Positions 14,499 through 23,013 of a stretch of 64,000 nucleotides of DNA are shown piece by piece. The notes under the pieces are model-generated. The model saw only the letters and a program-made list of their open reading frames with translations. It was not told the DNA's origin and made no database searches. Positions within the stretch are counted from its first letter, which is position 1; the number at the start of each line of letters is the position of its first letter. Origin of the DNA: CAMTVQ01 sp947085255 (lineage in GTDB: Bacteria; Bacteroidota; Bacteroidia; Sphingobacteriales; Sphingobacteriaceae); NCBI GenBank assembly GCA_947085255.1, contig CAMTVQ010000005.1:186001-250000 (forward strand), read 5' to 3'. The position numbers and the translations under genes are program-made.

Positions 14499-16220
14499 AT
14501 GAGTAGTATTGATTGGATGATTTTGGCAGCAACCCTGTTGTTAATCGTGCTGTACGGCATTTACAAAAGCAGAGGAAGCAAAAATATAGAGAGCTTTTTT
14601 TTGGGTAACCAAAGTTTGCCATGGTACCAAGTAGGATTATCGGTAATGGCCACACAAGCGAGCGCCATTACTTTTTTATCGGCACCAGGCCAAGCTTACA
14701 CCGATGGAATGCGCTTTGTGCAGTTCTATTTTGGCTTGCCAATAGCCATGGTGGTATTGTGCATCACGTTTATTCCCATTTTTCACCGTCTAAAAGTATA
14801 TACAGCCTACGAGTACCTCGAAAATCGCTTCGATTTAAAAACGCGTGCCTTTACAGCATTTCTATTTTTAATACAGCGTGGACTTTCTACAGGTATTACC
14901 ATATATGCTCCCGCTATTATTCTGTCTATTATTTTAGGAATAAGCATACATATTACTACGGTTATCATTGGTTCATTGGTAATTATTTATACCGTTTACG
15001 GAGGTACAAAAGCGGTAGCTTATTCGCATTTATTGCAAATGGGAATCATTTTCGCGGGTATGTTTATGGCCGCCTATATGGTGGTACACTTGCTGCCGCC
15101 AACCGTAGGATTTACCGACGCATTGCAAGTTGCGGGCAAAATGGGCAAACTAAATGTGCTTGATTTTAAGTGGGACGTAAATAATCGCTATAACATATGG
15201 TCCGGATTGATTGGCGGTTTCTTTTTAGCTTTATCTTATTTTGGTACCGATCAATCGCAAGTAGGGCGTTATTTGGCAGGAAAATCCATTGCTGAAAGTC
15301 GTATGGGATTACTGATGAATGGTGTGGTGAAAATACCTATGCAATTCTGTATATTACTTATCGGAGCTCTGGTATTTGTTTTTTACCAGTTCAATACAGC
15401 ACCACTATTTTTTAATAAGCAAGAAGTAAGTAATATAAAAAGCAGTAGCTATGCAAAGGAATATAGTGCATTAGAAACCACCCATGCCCAATTATCACAG
15501 CAAAAAACAAGTACTGCTTTGCAGTTGGCAACAGCAATAAATAGCAAAAATGAGGATAACATTGCCGTGTATAAGCAAACGTTGCAAACGGCAGAACAGG
15601 GTTTAGTTACAGTAAAAGCCAGTGCAACTGCCTTAATGAAACAGAACAACGCAGCAGCAGATACTAATGATTCCAACTATATTTTCTTGGTATTTGTGCT
15701 CGATTATTTGCCAGTAGGGCTGGTGGGTTTACTCTTTGGTATCATCTTTTTGGCAGCAATGGGTTCTACTGCTTCGGCATTAAATTCTTTAGCATCTACA
15801 TCGGTAGTAGATGTATATAAGCGGCTCATAAAAACAGACGGGAGTGATAGCCATTACCTGAAAGCATCGCGTTGGTTGACGGTAGCGTGGGGTGTTTTGT
15901 GTATTGGCATAGCCGAATTTGCAGGCAAAATGGGTAATTTAATAGAAGCTGTAAATATATTGGGCTCCTTATTTTACGGAACAATATTGGGCATTTTTGT
16001 AGTAGCCTTTTATTTAAAGTTTATAAAAGGAGCTACTGCTTTTTATGCGGCGGTAATAGCCGAGGTGCTTGTACTTTATTGCTTTTGGATAGATCTGACA
16101 GCTTTTCTGTGGTTAAATGTAATTGGTTGTTTGTTGGTAGTGCTAATAGCCGTACTTTTGCATTTATTTAAATCAACACAAAAGCAAATACGCGCAATCC
16201 ATCCGGAGAATCACCAATAG
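14499..16220 (+). CDS. Sodium:solute symporter (SSS family)
   Basis: A 573-residue inner-membrane transporter with about 13 hydrophobic helices that would couple substrate uptake to Na+. ATG 14499 (MSSIDWMILAATLLLIVLYG) is chosen because a longer frame from 14418 would start inside the terminator hairpin. Family features: SFFLGNQSLPWYQVGLSVMATQASAITFLSAPGQAYTDGM, SYFGTDQSQVGRYLAGKS, and FLAAMGSTASALNSLASTSVVDVYKR. Between helices, residues about 299-392 form a hydrophilic, coiled-coil-prone insertion (YSALETTHAQLSQQKTSTA...) not found in typical SSS proteins. Substrate is unknown; sugars, sialic acid and amino acids are all possible. Confidence 0.88.
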   Translation: MSSIDWMILAATLLLIVLYGIYKSRGSKNIESFFLGNQSLPWYQVGLSVMATQASAITFLSAPGQAYTDGMRFVQFYFGLPIAMVVLCITFIPIFHRLKVYTAYEYLENRFDLKTRAFTAFLFLIQRGLSTGITIYAPAIILSIILGISIHITTVIIGSLVIIYTVYGGTKAVAYSHLLQMGIIFAGMFMAAYMVVHLLPPTVGFTDALQVAGKMGKLNVLDFKWDVNNRYNIWSGLIGGFFLALSYFGTDQSQVGRYLAGKSIAESRMGLLMNGVVKIPMQFCILLIGALVFVFYQFNTAPLFFNKQEVSNIKSSSYAKEYSALETTHAQLSQQKTSTALQLATAINSKNEDNIAVYKQTLQTAEQGLVTVKASATALMKQNNAAADTNDSNYIFLVFVLDYLPVGLVGLLFGIIFLAAMGSTASALNSLASTSVVDVYKRLIKTDGSDSHYLKASRWLTVAWGVLCIGIAEFAGKMGNLIEAVNILGSLFYGTILGIFVVAFYLKFIKGATAFYAAVIAEVLVLYCFWIDLTAFLWLNVIGCLLVVLIAVLLHLFKSTQKQIRAIHPENHQ

Positions 16221-16269
16221 AGTTAATCTATTCAAGTTTGGTAATCCGTTAGCAAATAATCCATAATCA

Positions 16270-18171
16270 GTGAATTACCTCTCAGTAGAAGGCTTAGCCA
16301 AGAGCTATGGCCTCAAAACCTTATTTAAAGACATCACCTTCGGTATTAGTAAAGGCCAACGTGTAGCATTGGTAGCCCGCAACGGTACGGGCAAATCTAC
16401 GTTACTCAAAATTTTGATGGGTAAAGAAACCCCCGAGGCCGGTTCTGTATCTATCCGTAAAGATATTTTGGTAACATACCTTGATCAAAATCCAGATTTT
16501 GATGATAAGGCTACCGTAATGGATATTATTTACAATACCGAAAGTCCCTTGCTAAGAGCAGTAAAAAACTACGAACTAGCCTTGGAAGTTTACGAGCATG
16601 ACCATAGTGATAAAGCTGCCGATCAATTGGAAAAAGCAACTTCAGATATGGATCATTATGAGGCGTGGGATTATGAGGTAAAAATAAAAGACATCTTGTC
16701 ACGATTGAAAGTAGCCTTTTTGGATAGAAAAGTAGGGCAACTTTCGGGAGGACAAAAAAAGCGCTTGGCATTAGCTCAGGTACTTATAAATGAGCCTAAT
16801 TTGTTGGTAATGGATGAGCCTACCAATCATTTGGATATTGAAATGATAGAGTGGCTGGAAGAATACTTGGTAAACCGCGAAGTTACCTTGCTAATTGTAA
16901 CCCACGATAGGTATTTCTTGGATCGTATTTGTACCGAAATTATTGAACTCGAAAACGGAAATTTATATACCTATAAAGGTGATTTTAGCTATTACGTAGA
17001 AAAGAAATCGGAGCGAGAAGCCGTAGAGAATAGTGAGATTGACAAAGCAAAAAACATGTATCGCCGCGAGTTAGATTGGGTACGCCGTATGCCAAAAGCA
17101 CGAGGTACTAAATCGAAAGCCCGTATGGATGCGTTTGATGCGATAGATGCCAAAGCACATTCGCGTAAAAAAGAAGAAAAGCTGGTGCTCGATGTAAAAT
17201 CATCTCGCCTTGGTGGAAAAATCATTGAGCTTATTAAAGTAAACAAAGCATACGGCGATTTATGCATTCTCGACCAATTTTCTTACATCTTCAAAAAAGG
17301 GGATAAAATAGGTATTGTAGGCAAAAACGGGGTGGGTAAAACTACTTTTCTGAATGCCATTATGGGTTTAGAGAAAATAGATTCGGGCAAAATTACTACT
17401 GGTGAGACAGTTGTTTTTGGCTATTATTCTCAAAACGGCATTACTCTGGATGAAGATAAACGGGTAATAGAAGTGGTAAAAGATATTGCCGAATTTATCC
17501 CCATGGCCGATGGTAGTAAGTTGCCTGCATCGCAACTGCTTACGCGGTTTCAGTTTCCGCCAGATGTACAGTATAATTACGTATCTAAACTAAGTGGAGG
17601 TGAGAGAAGACGCTTATATCTGCTTACCATTTTAGTAAAAAATCCAAACTTCCTTATTCTCGATGAGCCTACCAATGATTTGGATTTAGTAACACTTGCC
17701 GTGTTAGAAGACTTTTTAGAACTTTTCCAAGGCTGTATTCTTATCGTATCGCATGATAGGTACTTTATGGATAAGCTGGTAGATCACGTGTTTGTATTTG
17801 AAGGAAATGGTGTGGTGCGCGACTTTGGTGGAAATTACACCGATTACCGCGATACTTTAGAAATAGAAGAAGCTATTCAGAAAAAGAAGGCACAAGAAGA
17901 AGCCGCAAAGCCAGCGCCACAAAAATCAGTAAAAGAGGTAACGGTAGTAGCAGAAAAACGAAAAGCCAGTTTCAAAGAAAAACAAGAGTTTGAGTTACTC
18001 GAGAAAGAAATTGCAGCATTAGAGCAGGAAAAAGAAGAGCTAAATAAAAAATTGGCCTTAGATAGTAGTACCAATGATGAAGTAATTGCAAGTGCAGAAA
18101 GAGTAGGTATTATAATGGCACTGCTCGACGAAAAAGGCATGCGCTGGCTGCAGTTAAGCGAGTTTGTGTAA
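16270..18171 (+). CDS. ABC-F family ATPase (Uup-like)
   Basis: A soluble 633-residue protein with two ABC domains and no membrane segment, of the class that acts on ribosomes. The start is GTG 16270 (MNYLSVEGLAKSYG). Domain 1 has Walker A ARNGTGKST, signature LSGGQKKRLALAQ and Walker B LLVMDEPTNHLD. An inter-domain linker (about 235-300) includes MYRRELDWVRRMPKARGTKSKARMD, as in Uup. Domain 2 has Walker A GKNGVGKTT, signature LSGGERRRLYLL and ILDEPTNDLD. The C-terminal coiled coil (about 560-625) also fits Uup, which binds branched DNA or ribosomes. It sits just before the ribosomal protein cluster. Confidence 0.92.
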   Translation: MNYLSVEGLAKSYGLKTLFKDITFGISKGQRVALVARNGTGKSTLLKILMGKETPEAGSVSIRKDILVTYLDQNPDFDDKATVMDIIYNTESPLLRAVKNYELALEVYEHDHSDKAADQLEKATSDMDHYEAWDYEVKIKDILSRLKVAFLDRKVGQLSGGQKKRLALAQVLINEPNLLVMDEPTNHLDIEMIEWLEEYLVNREVTLLIVTHDRYFLDRICTEIIELENGNLYTYKGDFSYYVEKKSEREAVENSEIDKAKNMYRRELDWVRRMPKARGTKSKARMDAFDAIDAKAHSRKKEEKLVLDVKSSRLGGKIIELIKVNKAYGDLCILDQFSYIFKKGDKIGIVGKNGVGKTTFLNAIMGLEKIDSGKITTGETVVFGYYSQNGITLDEDKRVIEVVKDIAEFIPMADGSKLPASQLLTRFQFPPDVQYNYVSKLSGGERRRLYLLTILVKNPNFLILDEPTNDLDLVTLAVLEDFLELFQGCILIVSHDRYFMDKLVDHVFVFEGNGVVRDFGGNYTDYRDTLEIEEAIQKKKAQEEAAKPAPQKSVKEVTVVAEKRKASFKEKQEFELLEKEIAALEQEKEELNKKLALDSSTNDEVIASAERVGIIMALLDEKGMRWLQLSEFV

Positions 18172-18207
18172 TTTGTCATACTTTTTATTTTTTATGTAGA
18201 AAAAGTC

Positions 18208-18234
18208 TATCTTTGCAGTCCCCAAAATAGGGGG
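18208..18234 (+). promoter_or_regulatory. Promoter and leader hairpin of rplM
   Basis: The -7 box TATCTTTG is at 18208-18215. Five bases later a short hairpin CCCC-AAAATA-GGGG (18220-18233) starts the leader, followed by TATTTTT. The transcript would begin almost at the hairpin. A role in L13-dependent autoregulation is possible (inference). Confidence 0.5.
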
Positions 18235-18267
18235 TATTTTTAATTAACAATATATAACAAGCAAAGA

Positions 18268-18711
18268 ATGAATACGTTAAGTTACAAAACTGTCTCTGCC
18301 AACAAACAAACTGTTGTGAAAGAATGGGTCGTAATCGACGCCAACTCGGAGATTGTGGGGCGCTTGTCTACTAAAATCGCTATGATTTTACGTGGAAAAC
18401 ACAAGCCATCGTTCACCCCGCACGTAGATTGTGGAGATAATGTCATCGTTATCAACGCAGAAAAAGTTAGGTTTACGGGCAACAAGTTGAATGACAAAGA
18501 ATACGTTCGTCACACCAACTATCCCGGTGGACAGCGTTTTACCTCACCTAAAGAATTATTGGCCAAACATCCAACCCGCATTGTAGAAAAAGCAGTACGC
18601 GGTATGTTGCCTAAAAACAGATTAGGAGACGCAATTATTAGAAATTTGCATGTATATGCAGGTGGAAAGCACCCGCATGCAGCGCAAAATCCTAAAACTA
18701 TCACACTTTAA
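18268..18711 (+). CDS. rplM: 50S ribosomal protein L13
   Basis: A 147-residue ribosomal protein. Recognised by EWVVIDANSEIVGRLSTKIAMILRGKHKPSFTPHVDCGDNVIVINAEKV, KEYVRHTNYPGGQ, VEKAVRGMLPKNRLG and LHVYAGGKHPHAAQNP, all conserved in L13. It opens the rplM-rpsI-rpsB-tsf operon and is 13 bases from rpsI. Confidence 0.98.
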   Translation: MNTLSYKTVSANKQTVVKEWVVIDANSEIVGRLSTKIAMILRGKHKPSFTPHVDCGDNVIVINAEKVRFTGNKLNDKEYVRHTNYPGGQRFTSPKELLAKHPTRIVEKAVRGMLPKNRLGDAIIRNLHVYAGGKHPHAAQNPKTITL

Positions 18712-18724
18712 TTGAGGAAAACCC

Positions 18725-19111
18725 ATGTCAATAACTAACACTTCAGGAAGAAGAAAAACAGCCGTTGCCCGCATTTATATGCAGGAAGGAAATGGCAATA
18801 TAGTAGTTAATGGTCGCGAATATAAAGAATACTTTCCTACGCTTCCATTACAGTATGTAGTAAACCAATCGTTTTTGGTAACTGAAACAACCGGCAATTA
18901 CGACGTAACCGCAACGGTAGACGGGGGTGGTATCAATGGACAGGCAGAAGCTGTGCGTTTAGCTATTGCTAAAGCATTGACGGAGCTTGATCCGGAGCGC
19001 AAATCAGTATTACGCTCTAATGGATTAATAACCCGCGATAGCCGTATGGTAGAACGTAAAAAACCAGGTCGCAAGAAAGCGCGCAAGAGATTTCAGTTTA
19101 GTAAACGTTAA
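18725..19111 (+). CDS. rpsI: 30S ribosomal protein S9
   Basis: A 128-residue ribosomal protein. The N-terminal GRRKTAVARIYMQEG, the middle GGGINGQAEAVRLAIAKAL and the C-terminal RDSRMVERKKPGRKKARKRFQFSKR are diagnostic; the basic C-terminal tail ends in the conserved SKR that reaches the P-site tRNA. It follows rplM in the usual order. Confidence 0.98.
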   Translation: MSITNTSGRRKTAVARIYMQEGNGNIVVNGREYKEYFPTLPLQYVVNQSFLVTETTGNYDVTATVDGGGINGQAEAVRLAIAKALTELDPERKSVLRSNGLITRDSRMVERKKPGRKKARKRFQFSKR

Positions 19112-19129
19112 TATTTGGAGGATTTTAAA

Positions 19130-19981
19130 ATGTCTAAAACTACATATCAAGATTTATTGGATGCAGGTGTCCATTTTGGTCACCTTACCCGCAAATGGAA
19201 CCCGAAAATGTCGCCCTACATATTTATGGAGCGCAACGGTATCCACATTATCGATTTAAATAAAACATTAGTAAAGCTTGATGAAGCGGCTGCTGCTGTA
19301 AAACAAATCGTAAAATCAGGTCGCAAAATCATGTTTGTTGCTACAAAGAAACAAGCTAAGGATATTGTGCAAGCTGAAGCAAAACGTGTAAATATGCCTT
19401 TCGTAACCGAGCGTTGGTTAGGTGGTATGCTTACCAACTTTGCTACGGTGCGCAAGTCCATCAAAAAGATGACCAACATCGAAAAGTTCACGAAAGATGG
19501 AACTTACGACAACCTTTCTAAGAAAGAAAAGTTGATGTTGGAGCGCGAGCGCATTAAATTAGAAAGAGTAATTGGTGGTATCGCAGACTTAGGTCGTTTA
19601 CCGGCAGCTTTATTTATTATCGATGTGAAAAAAGAACACATTGCGGTAACGGAAGCTATCAAGTTAAACATCCCAACTTTTGCAATGGTAGATACCAATT
19701 CAGATCCTTCTAACATTGATTTCCCTATCCCAGCAAACGACGATGCGACTAAATCAATTTTGTTGATTACTGGAATAATTGGTAAAGCTATTGAAGAAGG
19801 TTTAGAAGAGCGTAAGCGCGAAAAAGACGAAGAAGCTGATAAAGAAGCAGCAGCAGCAAAAGCAACAGTTGACGCTCCGGCAGCAACTGCAGTGCCAGCA
19901 GCTGAAGGCGAAGAAAAAGATAAAGCACCTCGTAAACGCGCTACTACTACTGCCACTAAAAAAGCAGAAAAAGCAGAATAA
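19130..19981 (+). CDS. rpsB: 30S ribosomal protein S2
   Basis: A 283-residue ribosomal protein. ATG 19130 is chosen over an upstream TTG at 19115 because a strong Shine-Dalgarno GGAGG (19117-19121) lies 8 bases before it; this is one of the few clear ones in the window. S2 signatures: LLDAGVHFGHLTRKWNPKMSPYIFMERNGIHIIDL, FVTERWLGGMLTNF and PTFAMVDTNSDPSNIDFPIPANDDA. The C-terminal about 50 residues form an Ala/Lys/Glu-rich extension (AAAAKATVDAPAAT...TTTATKKAEKAE), common in Bacteroidota S2. Confidence 0.97.
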   Translation: MSKTTYQDLLDAGVHFGHLTRKWNPKMSPYIFMERNGIHIIDLNKTLVKLDEAAAAVKQIVKSGRKIMFVATKKQAKDIVQAEAKRVNMPFVTERWLGGMLTNFATVRKSIKKMTNIEKFTKDGTYDNLSKKEKLMLERERIKLERVIGGIADLGRLPAALFIIDVKKEHIAVTEAIKLNIPTFAMVDTNSDPSNIDFPIPANDDATKSILLITGIIGKAIEEGLEERKREKDEEADKEAAAAKATVDAPAATAVPAAEGEEKDKAPRKRATTTATKKAEKAE

Positions 19982-19995
19982 TATAAACTATGTAC

Positions 19996-20045
19996 TACTG
20001 AGCACAGCAAGATGTTCCACAAAAAACGTTTTGCTATGCTCGGTA
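19996..20045 (+). promoter_or_regulatory. Long stem-loop between rpsB and tsf
   Basis: TACTGAGCACAGCAA (19996-20010) pairs with TTGCTATGCTCGGTA (20031-20045): 14 of 15 positions pair (including one G-T) around a 20-base loop. There is no T tract after it, so it looks more like a processing or translational control element than a terminator. Confidence 0.55.
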
Positions 20046-20063
20046 TACACTAAATACAATATC

Positions 20064-20900
20064 ATGTCAACTACAGTAACAATCAGTGCAGCTGATGTAA
20101 ACAAATTGCGCCTTCAAACAGGTGCAGGAATGATGGACTGCAAAAAAGCTTTAACCGAGAGTAACGGTGATTTTGAAGCAGCAGTAGATTATTTGCGTAA
20201 AAAAGGAGCTAAAATTGCTGCTAACCGTGCTGATAGAGAGAGTAAAGAAGGTGTAGTAATTGCAAAATCAACTGGAAAATCAGGTATTGTATTCGCAGTA
20301 AACTGCGAAACTGATTTCGTAGCTAAAAATGCAGAGTTTATTGCATTTGCAACTAGCGTAATGGATGCAGCAATTGCAGCAAACGTAACTACATTAGAAG
20401 CACTTACATCGCTTAAATTAGGAAACAACACTGTAGCTGAAGCATTAATAGAACAAACTGGTAAGATTGGCGAAAAAATTGAGATTACGCAGTTTGCTAC
20501 TCTAACAGGTGAAAAAATTGTTCCTTACATCCACGCTGGATACCGTTTAGGTGTATTGGTAGCATTAAGCACTGATACTACAAATGCAGACGAAGCAGGT
20601 AAAGACGTAGCAATGCAAATTGCAGCGATGAACCCAGTAGCTGTAGATAAAGACGGTGTTGATGCACGTACTATTGAGCGCGAGCTTGAAGTTGCTAAAG
20701 AGCAAATTCGTGCAGAAGGCAAACCAGAAGAAATGGTAGAAAAAATTGCTCAAGGTAAATTAACCAAGTTCTATAAAGACATGACCTTGCTTAACCAAGA
20801 GTTTGTAAAAGACGGTTCTAAAACAGTAGCTCAAATGCTTAACGATGTCCACAAAGGATTAACTGTTACCGCCTTTAAGCGAATAGCTTTAGGAGCTTAA
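20064..20900 (+). CDS. tsf: Translation elongation factor Ts
   Basis: A 278-residue nucleotide exchange factor for EF-Tu. ATG 20064 (MSTTVTISAADVNKLRLQTGAGMMDCKKAL) is chosen; a longer frame from 19869 runs through rpsB and is not real. The UBA domain with TGAGMMDCKKAL, the core GIVFAVNCETDFVAKNAEF, IGEKIEITQF and YIHAGYRLGVLVAL, and the terminal LLNQEFVKDGSKTV are conserved EF-Ts features. It is separated from rpsB by a stem-loop and followed by a terminator. Confidence 0.97.
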   Translation: MSTTVTISAADVNKLRLQTGAGMMDCKKALTESNGDFEAAVDYLRKKGAKIAANRADRESKEGVVIAKSTGKSGIVFAVNCETDFVAKNAEFIAFATSVMDAAIAANVTTLEALTSLKLGNNTVAEALIEQTGKIGEKIEITQFATLTGEKIVPYIHAGYRLGVLVALSTDTTNADEAGKDVAMQIAAMNPVAVDKDGVDARTIERELEVAKEQIRAEGKPEEMVEKIAQGKLTKFYKDMTLLNQEFVKDGSKTVAQMLNDVHKGLTVTAFKRIALGA

Positions 20901-20908
20901 TTTATTTC

Positions 20909-20941
20909 AATCCTCATCCTAAACGGTGAGGATTTTTTTTT
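20909..20941 (+). terminator. Intrinsic terminator after tsf
   Basis: AATCCTCATC (20909-20918) pairs with GGTGAGGATT (20925-20934) with one wobble pair, then a run of T. It closes the rplM-tsf operon. Confidence 0.9.
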
Positions 20942-21028
20942 GCATATACAGAACGGTTTAAGTACAACTACATAAGAGTAGTCTCACAAAGTGAAGTTAC
21001 GGTCCCGTGTTATTAATAAATTTAATAT

Positions 21029-21736
21029 ATGAAATTCAAACGCATTCTTCTAAAGCTAAGTGGCGAGAGCCTAATGGGCAAAAAGCAATATGGTATAGAT
21101 CCTGATCAAATTGCCCAATATGCTCAAGATATTAAAGCAGTTATTGCCGAGGGGGTAGAAGTAGCTATTGTAATTGGTGGTGGAAATATTCACCGCGGTA
21201 TAGAAGCCGAAAAAGGCGGAATGGACAGAGCGCAAGCAGATTACATGGGCATGTTGGCTACCGTAATTAACAGCATGGCATTGCAAGACGCATTGGAAAA
21301 AGCAGGAGTAAAAACCCGTTTGCAATCGGCCATAAAAATGGAGCAAATTTGCGAGCCTTTTATCCGTCGTAGAGCAATGCGTCATTTGGAGAAGGGTCGT
21401 GTAGTTATTTTTGGTGCAGGTACTGGTAATCCATATTTCACTACTGATACGGCTGCTTCTTTGCGTGCTATTGAGATAGAGGCAGATGTAATTTTGAAAG
21501 GAACCCGTGTAGATGGTATTTACACAGCCGATCCTGAAAAAGATAAGACAGCTACCAGATACGATAAAATTTCGTTCCTTGAGGCGTATGAAAAAAGCTT
21601 AAACGTAATGGATTTAACTGCTTTTACCCTATGTCAAGAAAATAATTTGCCCATTATTGTTTTTGACATGAATAAGCCAGGTAACTTTTTTAGAGTAGCC
21701 TTAGGAGAAGAAATAGGCACGTTGGTGCACGCTTAG
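21029..21736 (+). CDS. pyrH: UMP kinase
   Basis: A 235-residue kinase that phosphorylates UMP to UDP in pyrimidine nucleotide synthesis. Amino-acid-kinase fold: the N-terminal FKRILLKLSGESLMG, VIGGGNIHRG, MDRAQADYMGMLATVINSMALQDALE, and GTGNPYFTTDTAASLRAIE are typical. The late KGTRVDGIYTADPEKD loop is also conserved. It lies between tsf and frr, as in most bacteria. Confidence 0.97.
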   Translation: MKFKRILLKLSGESLMGKKQYGIDPDQIAQYAQDIKAVIAEGVEVAIVIGGGNIHRGIEAEKGGMDRAQADYMGMLATVINSMALQDALEKAGVKTRLQSAIKMEQICEPFIRRRAMRHLEKGRVVIFGAGTGNPYFTTDTAASLRAIEIEADVILKGTRVDGIYTADPEKDKTATRYDKISFLEAYEKSLNVMDLTAFTLCQENNLPIIVFDMNKPGNFFRVALGEEIGTLVHA

Positions 21737-21744
21737 ATTTTAGT

Positions 21745-21772
21745 AAAAGTGAACTTTTAAAAGTTGACTTTT
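21745..21772. repeat. 28-bp near-perfect palindrome between pyrH and frr
   Basis: AAAAGTGAACTTTT is followed immediately by AAAAGTTGACTTTT; the two halves are reverse complements with one mismatch. It starts 8 bases after the pyrH stop. It could act as a weak terminator, an RNA processing site, or a protein-binding operator for frr. Confidence 0.65.
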
Positions 21773-21803
21773 CTCTGCATATTTGCACACTTGCAAAGTA
21801 TAT

Positions 21804-22367
21804 ATGAACGAAAAAATTAAAGCTGAATTAGATAGTGCCAAGTTGCACATGGAAAAAGCGGTTGATCACGTAGAAACCGAATTATTGAAAATACGTGCCG
21901 GAAAAGCAAGTCCGCAAATGTTGGAGGGTATCATGGTAGATTATTATGGAACGCCAACTGCATTGTCTCAGGTAGCAAACGTAAATACTCCCGATGCGCG
22001 TACTTTAGTAGTGCAGCCTTGGGAAAAATCCCTTATATCTGCCATCGAAAAGGCAATTACTGATGCTAATATTGGCTTAAATCCTCAAAATGATGGAATA
22101 GTTATTCGTTTAGGTGTACCACCACTTACCGAAGAGCGTCGTAGAGATTTGGTAAAACGCGTAAAGAACGAAGGCGAAAACGGCAAAATAGCTATTCGTA
22201 ATATTCGTAAGGATGTAAACGAGCGCATTAAAAAGTTAAAAGCTGATGGCGTAAGTGAGGATGATATGAAAACAGGAGAAGCCGAAGTGCAAAAACTGAC
22301 CGATGGTTATATCATTAAAGTAGATAAGCACCTAGAAGTGAAGGAAAAAGATGTAATGACTGTTTAA
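21804..22367 (+). CDS. frr: Ribosome recycling factor
   Basis: A 187-residue factor that splits post-termination ribosomes with EF-G. ATG 21804 (MNEKIKAELDSAKLHMEKAVDHVETELLKIRAGKASP) is chosen; a TTG 21 bases upstream was rejected. Conserved: ILEGIMVDYYGTPTALSQVAN-like block, VVQPWEKSLISAIEKAI, GLNPQNDGIVIRLGVPPLTEERRRDLVKRVK and the terminal helix with VDKHLEVKEKDVM. The last seven codons form the left arm of the terminator. Confidence 0.97.
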   Translation: MNEKIKAELDSAKLHMEKAVDHVETELLKIRAGKASPQMLEGIMVDYYGTPTALSQVANVNTPDARTLVVQPWEKSLISAIEKAITDANIGLNPQNDGIVIRLGVPPLTEERRRDLVKRVKNEGENGKIAIRNIRKDVNERIKKLKADGVSEDDMKTGEAEVQKLTDGYIIKVDKHLEVKEKDVMTV

Positions 22368-22382
22368 GTCATTACATCTTTT
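22346..22382. terminator. Terminator overlapping the end of frr
   Basis: AAAAGATGTAATGACT (22346-22361) and AGTCATTACATCTTTT (22367-22382) are perfect 16-base arms with a GTTTA loop. The left arm is coding sequence for the last residues of frr and the stop codon lies in the loop. The A/T flanks suit both frr and the convergent SprT-like gene. Confidence 0.85.
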
Positions 22383-22388
22383 CACAAA

Positions 22389-23000
22389 TTAAGGTTGTTC
22401 CATAATCAGCACCTCTGCCAAGGGGCTAAATAAATAGGTTCTTTTAGTAGCAAGTTCGGTGCATTTATAGCGCTTTCTCAATTGCTCTTCTTTTCTAAAA
22501 ATACGTTTTCGAAACTCGAATAATCCTTTAAGTGGAACTTGCTCTACAGTAGGTTTTTTGTGTACAAGTGGGTCGTACTGTTTTAGTATTCGTTGCAAAT
22601 CTACATCTGTGCAGCTAGATGCCGCAGGGTTGAGCATATAACCCAACAAGGCCTTGTCCACGTCTTTCGGAAAAAGCTCCATCTCTAAGAAGGGGAACAT
22701 CATTTTCCGAAAATATTCTTTCCATTCTTCCCCATGTGGCTTTACGCTATTTTTATGCTTCTCCCATGTTACCAAGTGAGCAAACTCATGCACTAGCGTA
22801 ATTAAAAATGCGTACTTATTAAGATTGTGATTAATAGAAATACGGTGCCCGGCGCCTTTAAATGGGTGACGATAATCGCCCAGTTTGGTATTTCGTCCTT
22901 TGGTAATTTTTAGTTCGGGTTTGTAGTAATTAATCCACTTTGTAATAGTAGGGCAGGCAGAATCAGGTATATAATTGGCAAGCGTTTTTTCTATCTCCAC
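22389..23000 (-). CDS. SprT-like domain protein (putative zinc metalloprotease)
   Basis: A 203-residue soluble protein. The zincin motif HEFAH (H71, E72, H75) sits in ITLVHEFAHLVTWEKH, with a third ligand candidate H89 in KPHGEEWKEYFRKMM. That pattern is typical of the SprT/Spartan-like family. The C-terminal half (about 130-203) is basic and lacks a clear zinc ribbon. Eukaryotic Spartan degrades DNA-protein crosslinks; the bacterial role is not established. It is 13 bases after the transporter gene in the M42-transporter-SprT cluster. Confidence 0.82.
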   Translation of the reverse strand: MEIEKTLANYIPDSACPTITKWINYYKPELKITKGRNTKLGDYRHPFKGAGHRISINHNLNKYAFLITLVHEFAHLVTWEKHKNSVKPHGEEWKEYFRKMMFPFLEMELFPKDVDKALLGYMLNPAASSCTDVDLQRILKQYDPLVHKKPTVEQVPLKGLFEFRKRIFRKEEQLRKRYKCTELATKRTYLFSPLAEVLIMEQP

Positions 23001-23013
23001 AATACAACACGTC

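Noticed and set aside
19115..19129. TTG start for rpsB
   Set aside because: GGAGG before ATG 19130 overlaps this TTG, so it is the ribosome binding site rather than coding sequence.
19869..20063. N-terminal extension of tsf
   Set aside because: It runs out of frame through the rpsB 3' end; EF-Ts homology starts at 20064.
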